A stretch of DNA of 64,000 bases from Streptomyces regalis (GTDB lineage: Bacteria; Actinomycetota; Actinomycetes; Streptomycetales; Streptomycetaceae): positions 30,436 through 94,435 of the forward strand of contig NZ_LLZG01000142.1 in the NCBI RefSeq assembly GCF_001509475.1. Direction: 5' to 3'. A program made the translations under genes and the position numbers. The notes under the pieces are model-generated. The model made no database searches and was not told the origin of the DNA. It saw only the letters and a program-made list of their open reading frames with translations. Shown piece after piece: positions 44,538 to 51,400 of this stretch; position 1 is the first letter of the stretch; every line of letters starts with the position of its first letter.

Positions 44538-46043
44538 TCAGCTGCCGTAGAGGGCGGGCAGATCGACCAGAAGGAGGTCGTCACGACGATTGGCCAGGTC
44601 GACTAGGTCGGGGTAGAAGCCGTGCAGGGAGTACAGGGCCAGTGTGGTAGCTGCGGTGTCGTACCCCTGATCGGTGAGCAGGGCGCGGATGCGTTCCAGG
44701 CGTTCCAGGTCACCGGTCCCCCGGCGGGCGGCGGTCGCCTTGGCCTCGCCCAGGACGGCGATCCTCGCACGAGGGGCCTGCGGGCGCTCGCCCGCGGCCA
44801 GGGCGATGACGTCGACCTCGTGCTTCGTCCGAGCGGCCTGGTCGGCGACCTCGGTGGTACCGACCAGGCCGGGCAGTCCACCGGGCAGCAGGGGGTGGGC
44901 ATAGCGGCGGGTGAAGTCGCGGGCCAGGTCCTCGAAGTGCGGTCCGAGGATCTTGGAGTTGAAGGTCGGAGCGGCCTGCCGCCACACCTGCTCGGCGAAG
45001 CCCTGCTCTACGGCGGCAGCCTGCGGGAGGGTGACGAGCTGGTTGAAGCGGATGACGGGGTCGGCGAGCGTGATGACGGGGTGCTTGGAGCGGAGGATGT
45101 CCTGTTCCCGGCGGATGTAGCCGGTGGACTCCAGCACTCCGAGAGGGTGGGCGACGGCGTTGCGTGGACGTTCCAGGGCGGCGCCGATCTTGCTGGGGGT
45201 GCTGGCGCCGTTCGCGATCGCGGTGAGGATGTCGTAGTAGAGGGTGTGCTGCGTGATCCTCGGGTCCTCGCGCAGCAGGTACTCCGTCTCGGTGCGCGAG
45301 TACACCGCCCGGCCCGGATCGAGCAATGTCCGGGTGAGCCACGCGTCAAAGCCGTCGTCCGGATGCGGACGGCCGGCCACCGGCCGGTACCCCGGTGCGC
45401 CGCCGAGCACCGCGTGCACCTTCAGTGCGGTCAACGGGTCTGTGATCTGCCAGAAGTCCCGGCTGTCCCGGTAGTCGAAGGCACCCAGCCGTAGATCGAC
45501 CACGGCACGGCCCCGCAGCGGCTTGGTTCCCGAGAGCAGTTCGTGCATGACGCTCATCGCAGAACCGCACAGGATCAGCCGCGGCCCCGGCCCGGCACCA
45601 CGCCGGGCGCCACGCTGGCGCTCGTCGTAAAGCTGCTGAAGCAGCCCCGGGATCTCGGGCGAGTGCTGGAGCAGATACGGCAACTCGTCGATCACCAGCA
45701 GCGGATGCACCGAACGGGCCGTCACATCAAGGGCATTGGACAACACGTCACGCCAGTCGGTCAGGCGCAGACTGCCCGGCCTCAGACCGGCATGCGTGGC
45801 AACCGCGTCACTGAACCGCTGGATCGCGGGCAGCCGCCCCTCCTCCCGGACCGCTGTGACGTACAGACCGCCAACCTGCTCGGACAGGGCCTGCAGAAGG
45901 TACGACTTCCCATGCCGCCGCCGCCCCGACACAATGCCGAGCCGCATCGCCGGATCCGGATCGGAGAGGAACTCCGCGAGCAGACCCCACTCCCGGTCCC
46001 GGTCGACCACGTCATCCGGCTTGACCGACAGGCTCTTCTCCAC
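44538..46043 (-). CDS. AAA ATPase with C-terminal DUF234 nuclease-like domain
   Basis: A 501-residue cytosolic protein of the archaeal-type ATPase_2 + DUF234 group. Walker A LGIVSGRRRHGKSYLLQAL near residue 38, Walker B HPLLVIDELPYLLQ near 112 and sensor RLILCGSAMSVMHELL near 155 are intact; a winged helix (ASTPSKIGAALERPRNAVAH) follows near 285. The last ~120 residues carry a PD-(D/E)xK-like core: EVDVIALAAGERP and RIAVLGEAKATAARRG. Such proteins are thought to act on nucleic acid in mobile or defensive settings, with unsettled function. GTG 46043 has GGAGAG in front. It is not coupled to the S-4TM operon. Confidence 0.83.
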   Translation of the reverse strand: MEKSLSVKPDDVVDRDREWGLLAEFLSDPDPAMRLGIVSGRRRHGKSYLLQALSEQVGGLYVTAVREEGRLPAIQRFSDAVATHAGLRPGSLRLTDWRDVLSNALDVTARSVHPLLVIDELPYLLQHSPEIPGLLQQLYDERQRGARRGAGPGPRLILCGSAMSVMHELLSGTKPLRGRAVVDLRLGAFDYRDSRDFWQITDPLTALKVHAVLGGAPGYRPVAGRPHPDDGFDAWLTRTLLDPGRAVYSRTETEYLLREDPRITQHTLYYDILTAIANGASTPSKIGAALERPRNAVAHPLGVLESTGYIRREQDILRSKHPVITLADPVIRFNQLVTLPQAAAVEQGFAEQVWRQAAPTFNSKILGPHFEDLARDFTRRYAHPLLPGGLPGLVGTTEVADQAARTKHEVDVIALAAGERPQAPRARIAVLGEAKATAARRGTGDLERLERIRALLTDQGYDTAATTLALYSLHGFYPDLVDLANRRDDLLLVDLPALYGS

Positions 46044-46206
46044 TCACTCTCCCACACCTCGACTGCGACCTATTTCGTCTAAGTCTACTTCGACGAATTG
46101 CGTCGTACTGGATTCATCCTCGTGGTTCGGCAGCGGACCCCAGCGGATCCGGCGCGAGCAACTTCCAGCGTGGCTGCCCGCAGGGCCGAGCCGGCGTCCG
46201 ACCGTA

Positions 46207-46364
46207 TGGCCAACGCATGACCAACAGCGGTCGGGAACAGCCAGAAACACCTGGAAGCAGGCCGGTCCGGAGGAGAAGCGAGAACCTGCATCAGAATGAC
46301 AAAGCACCTGGTCGGAGGCCCTCTATAGCCGAATTGGGCCAGGGGTGGCGGCCCCGGTCGTCTC
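46207..46364. repeat. Blocks shared with 38.16-38.26 kb at the other island edge
   Basis: TGGCCAACGCATGACCAAC (46207-46225) matches 38238-38256 at 18 of 19 bases, and a 23-base block at 46342-46364 is identical to 38164-38186. The two blocks keep orientation but occur in the opposite order at the two loci. They bracket the regulator/STAND/S-4TM/AAA genes and are best explained as residues of an integrated element or repeated recombination at the same sites. Confidence 0.6.
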
Positions 46365-46420
46365 GCGCACCCCTCGCCCGTGCCGTGTCTGTGCCGCACC
46401 GGGACGGTGCCTCAGCGGCC

Positions 46421-46684
46421 GGGGACGGCCAGGTCGCCCTAGAAGATGCTGACGAAAACGTCCTCGCCGGCGATGCCGAGGGGTTCCAGCTGCTTGGCAC
46501 CGCCGCCCGCCAGGACCTCGCCTACCGCTTCGTCTTCGGCGAACCCGGCCCGAACGACGGGCAGCCCTGGACACTGCGCCGGCTGACTATGGACCTGTCC
46601 GGCTGGGACCGCGGCAAGGCCGCCAACCTGTCGCCACCCGATGTTCGACCCGGTCTTCAGCCAGCACGACCCGGACCTCGGCGA
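46421..46684 (+). pseudogene. Fragment of an unidentified protein with a frameshift
   Basis: A plus-strand reading of about 72 residues (GDGQVALEDADENVLAGDAEG, LLGTAARQDLAYRFVFGEPG, TLRRLTMDLSGWDRGKAANL) has strong coding character: codon bias and a globular-looking sequence. Near 46637 the frame changes by one and continues as MFDPVFSQHDPDLGD. No start with ribosome site is visible, and the rest to 46785 is low-complexity. It is the tail or middle of a lost gene; family not recognised. The 46044-46420 stretch before it holds only the shared repeat blocks. Confidence 0.5.
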
Positions 46685-46785
46685 CCGCCACAACACCACG
46701 CAGCCCGACCAGGACCGTCACCGCCCGCCCGACCGACACCTTCCCTCACGTCGCACCGGTCGTCTGACCGACCACAGGGCCGGAG

Positions 46786-47643
46786 CTAGTTGTTCTTCCC
46801 GTTGGCCGCGCCGCTGTCGGCATTGTCGGCGCCGCTGTCCGCGTTGCCCGCCCCGCTTCCCGCATTGTCGGCGCCGCTGGTCGCGTTACCTGCCCCGCTT
46901 CCCGCATTGTCGGCGCCGCTGGTCGCGTTACCCGCTCCGCCGCCCGGCGTAGCGGCCTCGCTCGGCTTGGCCGACGCCGACGCCGACGCCGTCGCCCGCG
47001 CCCGTTGCTCGGCGCAGTACGCGGAGACCTTGTCCTCGCCGCCCGCGGCCGTGACGAGCAGCTGCCAGGACGTCGAGTCCAGGGCCTTGCCGTGGTCCTC
47101 GACCTGCTCGTAGGCGCGGCACTTTGCCTCGGTGTCCTCGGCGGTGGCCGGATGGTCGGGCTTCTGAGAGGCGGCGTCGGACGCGGCGGCGGAGGGCTCG
47201 GCGGTTGGCAGACCGGGAGCGGTGTTCGACGGGGTGGGCCTGCCCTTGTCGTCGGCGGGGGCGTCCGAGGAACCGGACGTACCGATCGCGGCGAATGCCG
47301 CACCGCCCAGCGTGAGGCTCGCGAGGAAGAGGGAGAGCGTGGTCTTCACCGACAGCGCCAGCCGGCGCCGCTCGCGGGGCCGCCAGTCGTCCCGGCGCCG
47401 GGTGCCCGCCCGGTGCGCCCCCGCGTCCCGGGCCGCCCGGAACGCGGCCACGGCCCGCTGCTCGCCCTCGGCGTCCACGCGGTGCCCGCGCAGCACGGCG
47501 GCGGAGAGCAGCGCCTCCAACGCGGCGTCGTCGAGCATCACGCTCGGGCCGGACGCGTGGCCGGCCGCGTTGCCGGAAGCCGTGCCGTCAGGGTGCACAC
47601 GCCGACGGCCGGGGGTCCCACCGCCGCTCTGCTGTTCACCCAT
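46786..47643 (-). CDS. Single-pass membrane protein paired with second ECF sigma factor
   Basis: A 285-residue protein with the same plan as the product of 36184-37251. The N-terminal ~100 residues are cytosolic (DDAALEALLSAAVLRG, QRAVAAFRAARDAGAH). One transmembrane helix (about 101-121, TTLSLFLASLTLGGAAFAAI) leads to an outer Ser/Pro region with two Cys (KCRAYEQVEDHGKAL; SAYCAEQRA) also matched in the paralogue. The C-terminal ~55 residues are Gly/Ala/Asn/Ser repeats encoded by 42-bp tandem units. ATG 47643 follows GGAA. It starts 211 bases after the sigma-factor stop, so coupling is looser than in the first pair. An anti-sigma/sensor role is inferred from pairing only. Confidence 0.75.
   Translation of the reverse strand: MGEQQSGGGTPGRRRVHPDGTASGNAAGHASGPSVMLDDAALEALLSAAVLRGHRVDAEGEQRAVAAFRAARDAGAHRAGTRRRDDWRPRERRRLALSVKTTLSLFLASLTLGGAAFAAIGTSGSSDAPADDKGRPTPSNTAPGLPTAEPSAAASDAASQKPDHPATAEDTEAKCRAYEQVEDHGKALDSTSWQLLVTAAGGEDKVSAYCAEQRARATASASASAKPSEAATPGGGAGNATSGADNAGSGAGNATSGADNAGSGAGNADSGADNADSGAANGKNN
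46819..46944. repeat. Three 42-bp tandem repeats inside the membrane-protein gene
   Basis: Units of exactly 42 bp (46819-46860, 46861-46902, 46903-46944) encode a 14-residue repeat of the type GAGNATSGADNAGS. The second and third units are nearly identical; the first has a few changes. Because 42 is divisible by three, copy changes would lengthen or shorten the extracellular tail without frameshift. Confidence 0.8.
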
Positions 47644-47854
47644 GTCCGTTTCCCGTTCCTGTCCGACCTGATCCGAATGCGGCCAACGTGATGCACGTGC
47701 CGTACGCGATCTACGTGACCTCCATGACAGCTGTGCCGTACAAGCTCGTGGAGCCTGTACGTCCCCCACGCCCCGCACGACTCACCGCGCACACCGCTTT
47801 CGCCTCACTGAGGCGCCGATGTTCCGCCCTGGCCGCCGCCGTCACGCTCACTGT

Positions 47855-48445
47855 TCATTTCGATTCCCCCAGCGTCCGGGGGCCGTCATCCGTCACACCT
47901 TCGCCGCCCAGCTGCTTGGCCAGACGCTTCAGCCCCCGGTACGCGGCCGTGCGGACCGCGCCCGGGCGCTTGCCGAGGACGCGTGCCGCGGCGGGGGCGT
48001 CGAGGCCGACGACCACGCGCAGCAGCACGGCCTCGGCCTGGTCCCGCGGCAGCCCGCGGACCAGCTCCAGGGCGTGCTCCGTGGAGATCGACTCCAGCGC
48101 CTGGTCGTACGTGCTGTACGCGCCGGGCAGGTCCAGTACGTCCTGTTCCAGCGCCGACGAGCGGGGCCGTACCTTCTGCCGGCGCAGATGGTCCAGCGCC
48201 CGGTGCCGGGCGATGGTCGCGCTCCAGCCCCGGAACCCGGCCCCGTCGCCCTTGAACCGGCCCAGGTCCCGGGCGATCTCCAGCCAGGCGTCGGACGCCA
48301 CGTCCTCGGCATCGTTCCCGACCAGCCCACGCAGGTACCCGAGCAGTCCTGGCTGCACCAGCCGGTACGCGACCGCGAAGGCGGCCTCGTCACCTTCCTG
48401 AGCCCGCGCGACGGCCGCGCCCAACTCCCCGTCGTACGCGTGCAC
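47855..48445 (-). CDS. ECF-type RNA polymerase sigma factor (second)
   Basis: A 196-residue group 4 sigma factor. Region 2 contains GDEAAFAVAYRLVQPGLLGY, DAEDVASDAWLEIARDL and FRGWSATIARHRALDHLRRQ; region 4 contains LPRDQAEAVLLRVVVGLDAP and GKRPGAVRTAAYRGLKRLAK. These blocks match the first sigma factor nearly word for word, so the two are paralogues. I start at GTG 48445, which begins the conserved part; AAGGAGG lies 13 bases before it, rather far. GTG 48532 would add 29 basic residues (AKYGRAASRYGRG) and is a fair alternative. It precedes the 46786-47643 gene. Confidence 0.9.
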   Translation of the reverse strand: MHAYDGELGAAVARAQEGDEAAFAVAYRLVQPGLLGYLRGLVGNDAEDVASDAWLEIARDLGRFKGDGAGFRGWSATIARHRALDHLRRQKVRPRSSALEQDVLDLPGAYSTYDQALESISTEHALELVRGLPRDQAEAVLLRVVVGLDAPAAARVLGKRPGAVRTAAYRGLKRLAKQLGGEGVTDDGPRTLGESK

Positions 48446-48591
48446 GCGGCGGGGTTCCCCTCCTTGGCGCAAGAACTGTCCTCGTCCGTACCGGCTCGCG
48501 GCGCGTCCGTACTTTGCGGTATGGCCGTGCACGCCCTTGTCCCCCACGGTCCTCAGCGTCGGGCCGGAGATAAGTGTCACAGTGCCCCCCG

Positions 48592-49512
48592 TCACCCCAC
48601 TCCCTCTGGCAACACGACGGCTCTCTCGGACGGCCCCGAGGTCCGCTCGGTCACGGCCTGGCCGTAGCGGATGCTTCCCGTCCCGTACGGGATGCGCAGC
48701 ACGCACCGGAAGGTGTGCGAAGTGACCTGGTGGGTCGCAGAGTTGAGGACGAGCGTCTCCTCGGCACGCTCCACGGTGATCGCGCTCTCCGGTGCCGTCA
48801 CGCCGCCCGCGCGCAACTGCTCCAGGGTCGGAGCGAGTTCCCGTAGGGCTTTGCGTACGACGCCCTGGTCCCGTACGGCGGGCAGCGCGGCGGGCGCCGT
48901 ACGGACGCGCAGCTCGATCCGCTGGTCCGTGGCAGTGAGGGAGACCGCGTCGCCGTACTCCTCGAACGTGTCGAGGGCGGCCACCGGGTCCTCGACCTTG
49001 CCCGCGATCTCCGGGTCGGAGAGGGGCCCGTGCCGCCAAGCGGCGTCGCCCTCCTTGACGTAGCCGACGCCGTCGACGACGTAGAGCTCCTCGGACTCGA
49101 TCACGCCCTTGCTGCTGCGGCTGCTGCCGACGGAGTGCAGCGCCCATGGCTCGCCGGTCGTCCGGTGGACCTGCGCCGAGTAGGTCGCGCCGCTCTTCTG
49201 GCCTTGGGCTACCAGCTCCTCGCTCCCCTTCACGCTGAAGCGCCAGCCCTCTTGCGCGGCCATCGCCTGCTTGGCCAGGGCGAGGAACTCGGCGGAGGTC
49301 TCGGGGGCGGGTGTGGGCGCGGGCTCGGTGCCGACGGGGGCGGTGGCCCGGCTGCCCGGCTCGGCGAGCGCCGCGTCATCCGCATCCGCATCCGCATCCG
49401 CATCCGCATCCGCCGAGCACCCGGTGAGTGCGGCCGAGAACACAAGCGCGGCCGTCACGGCGAGGCGCTTCCCTACGGAACCTCTGATGCCGCTTCCTGT
49501 ACAACTCTTCAT
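48592..49512 (-). CDS. Lipoprotein of LppX/LprG-like appearance
   Basis: A 306-residue exported lipoprotein. Signal peptide with lipobox LTGC (Cys near residue 32), then an Asp-Ala dipeptide repeat encoded by six CATCCG units (complement strand), then a Thr/Pro linker. The folded part from ~75 (FLALAKQAMAAQEGWRFSVKG, YVVDGVGYVKEGDAAW) resembles the half-barrel of mycobacterial LppX/LprAFG-type lipoproteins or DUF2092-type outer-surface proteins. Start ATG 49512 overlaps the stop of the upstream gene (ATGA), so the two are coupled. It may bind a lipid or sense the envelope; that is inference. Confidence 0.7.
   Translation of the reverse strand: MKSCTGSGIRGSVGKRLAVTAALVFSAALTGCSADADADADADADDAALAEPGSRATAPVGTEPAPTPAPETSAEFLALAKQAMAAQEGWRFSVKGSEELVAQGQKSGATYSAQVHRTTGEPWALHSVGSSRSSKGVIESEELYVVDGVGYVKEGDAAWRHGPLSDPEIAGKVEDPVAALDTFEEYGDAVSLTATDQRIELRVRTAPAALPAVRDQGVVRKALRELAPTLEQLRAGGVTAPESAITVERAEETLVLNSATHQVTSHTFRCVLRIPYGTGSIRYGQAVTERTSGPSERAVVLPEGVG
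49377..49412. repeat. Six CATCCG hexamer repeats in the lipoprotein gene
   Basis: A perfect run of six CATCCG units encoding (Asp-Ala)n straight after the lipidated cysteine. A multiple-of-three unit means slippage changes linker length only. Confidence 0.85.
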
Positions 49513-49940
49513 GCCGCGGCCCTCCGTGCCCGCCCGTGCAAGGTCAGGTAGAAGATCTGCAGGGACTCCCCGGGGCCACCGGCCTCGAACCGGTTGTGGA
49601 CCTTGCCGAGCGGGTTCCAGACCCGACCGTCCGGCATGCGCACCCCGACCGCCTGGCCGAAGTAGGCGCGCTGGTCGGCGTCGAAGTCCACCCACACCGC
49701 CCCCGCGCGGCGCACGAGAACCTCACCGACGTACGCCCCGAGCCTCCACAGCGTCTCCCGCGCGCGCTCCCGGTCCGCGCCGCCCCTGCGCATGCCGTCG
49801 ATCAGGCAGTCGACGATGCGCAGACTGGCCACCGAATAGTCCAGCGGCAGCCGGTTCCTGACGGTGACTCCGGCGACGAAGGTCGCGGCGTACGGGCCCA
49901 TCTCATGCGCGCCCGGCGCGCGTTCGTCCACTGTGCTCAT
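49509..49940 (-). CDS. Conserved-looking hypothetical protein
   Basis: A 143-residue soluble protein with no signal peptide or membrane helix. It has a mixed alpha/beta look: helical region SLRIVDCLIDGMRRGGADRE, then ETLWRLGAYVGEVLVRRAGA and AVWVDFDADQRAYFGQAVGV, and a C-terminal part with WNPLGKVHNRFEAG. The latter resembles small Streptomyces proteins of unknown function that follow lipoproteins. ATG 49940 has a GGGG run before it; a longer start has none. It is the first gene of a two-gene operon with the lipoprotein at 48592-49512. I cannot name a family. Confidence 0.7.
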   Translation of the reverse strand: MSTVDERAPGAHEMGPYAATFVAGVTVRNRLPLDYSVASLRIVDCLIDGMRRGGADRERARETLWRLGAYVGEVLVRRAGAVWVDFDADQRAYFGQAVGVRMPDGRVWNPLGKVHNRFEAGGPGESLQIFYLTLHGRARRAAA

Positions 49941-50277
49941 GGGACCCCACCCCTTTGCTCCGTCGGCGGAAGGACTCCTTCTGGTCCCCTCGCTGACCAA
50001 GCGGACGTCACCTCGTGAACATCACGGGTAACAGGCGTGTTCATTCACACATAGCGAAGTCGTAGATGGCGTACAACCTTTCGCCCCCTCGTGCGTCTTC
50101 GATGCGGCCGTCGATGCCGCGCGGCAGCCACGTACAACCATTGCGGCTTATCGCATGTCAGAGACCTTGCCGCACATCCACCTTGCATCGGCAGGGACTT
50201 CGCACTGCCAGGCCACCGCGATGGCATACGATGCGCGCGCCCCCCTCATAAAGTTCACATAAGAGGATGTACACGTC
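49941..50277. promoter_or_regulatory. Divergent intergenic region with two CGTACAACC boxes
   Basis: This 337-base gap separates two divergent genes. CGTACAACC occurs at 50071-50079 and again at 50131-50139, 60 bases apart and in the direction of the 50278 gene. After the first, CGTC follows at 15 bases (50095-50098), a layout like an ECF promoter (AAC in -35, CGTC in -10). Nearer the start codon CATACGAT (50223-50232) could be a housekeeping -10. No hairpin or small gene is evident. Confidence 0.4.
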
Positions 50278-51165
50278 ATGGCAACCCGTAGCTCGTACCG
50301 TTCCGCTCGTGGCATATCTGCCGTCGTCGCCCTGCTCGCGATCGGCGCTGTGGGGTGCTCGGATGTATCGGATGCCGTGGACAGCGCCAAGGACGGCGCG
50401 AAGAAGGTGGCCCGGCAGCGGTCGGTGTTCTCGCTGGAGATCGGGGACTGCTACAACCCCAACACCAAGGGCGAGGGCGAGGAGGTCCTCGTCGAGATCG
50501 TGCCCTGCACCGAGGGGCACTCGGGTCAGGTCGTCGCCGATTTCAAGATCGACGAAGGGACTTCGTACCCTGGCGACGACGCGATCTCGGCGATCGCCGA
50601 CGAGCGGTGCCCGGTCGAGGCGGGGAAGTTCGCCCCGGACACCTGGGCGCTCCCCAAGGGCGTCGCCATCTTCTACTACACCCCGACCAAGGAGAGCTGG
50701 ACGACCGGCGACCGCGCCGTGACCTGCACCTACACCAAGGAGTCGGGCAAGTTCACCGGCTCGTTGGACGCCGAGGCGAAGTCCTTCAAGCCCGAGCAGA
50801 GCACATATCTGAAGGGTTCGAACGCCGTCTACGACGCCCTGTGGGCGAACCAGTCCGAGAAGGACGTCGAGGAGGACCTGGCCGCCTACAAGGCGCAGGC
50901 CAAGGCCATCGCAGCCGCCCTTGACACACACCTCAAGGGCCTGAAGGGCATCGAGGGCGCGGAAGTCGGCAAGCTCCGCGAGCAGTTGACGAAGACGGCC
51001 GGGCACTGGAAGGCCGCCGCGAACGCCGCCGACGCCGACGCGTTCTACATCGCCTACGACCCGGCCTTCACCGGCATCGACCCGAACAAGACGGTCGCCG
51101 CCCGTAAGGAGCTGGGCCTGGCCACCACCGTCCCGGCCGACGAAGCCGAGGTCTGGGCGAGCTGA
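50278..51165 (+). CDS. Septum-formation-like (DUF4190/Septum_form) lipoprotein
   Basis: A 295-residue exported lipoprotein. The signal peptide ends in a lipobox (AVGC, Cys near residue 27), followed by an amphipathic Asp/Lys helix. The body has the Septum_form pattern GDCYNPNTKGEG, VPCTEGHSGQVVADF, then CPVEAGKF and VTCTYTKESGK, with paired Cys and the conserved His. Residues ~190-245 are helical (QSEKDVEEDLAAYKAQAKAI). The family is widespread in actinobacteria and has been associated with division, but its role is not settled. ATG 50278 follows AGAGGA-like sequence. Confidence 0.78.
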   Translation: MATRSSYRSARGISAVVALLAIGAVGCSDVSDAVDSAKDGAKKVARQRSVFSLEIGDCYNPNTKGEGEEVLVEIVPCTEGHSGQVVADFKIDEGTSYPGDDAISAIADERCPVEAGKFAPDTWALPKGVAIFYYTPTKESWTTGDRAVTCTYTKESGKFTGSLDAEAKSFKPEQSTYLKGSNAVYDALWANQSEKDVEEDLAAYKAQAKAIAAALDTHLKGLKGIEGAEVGKLREQLTKTAGHWKAAANAADADAFYIAYDPAFTGIDPNKTVAARKELGLATTVPADEAEVWAS

Positions 51166-51400
51166 CGCCGTTCGGGCCAGCGGGGCCGCGTCCGCCGAGG
51201 GCCCGGCCCCGCCCGCTCAAGGGCAGGTCACCCCGCATGCCGGCGGCATTGGTGTGACGGCGTTGGTGTGACGCATCGGTGCGACGGTCGTAGACCGCGT
51301 CAGGGTCGCCATGTCAGCGAGTGACAGTTTCTGCAACTTGTGCGCTGTTAGTTGATGCCACCTGTGTGACAGGTGATGCGATCGTGACCATTTCCTAGGG

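Noticed and set aside
44367-44606. Short plus-strand gene starting ATG 44391 with GGAAGG upstream
   Set aside because: It overlaps the end of the AAA-nuclease gene on the other strand, has no recognisable fold, and its C-terminal part is antisense to conserved coding sequence.
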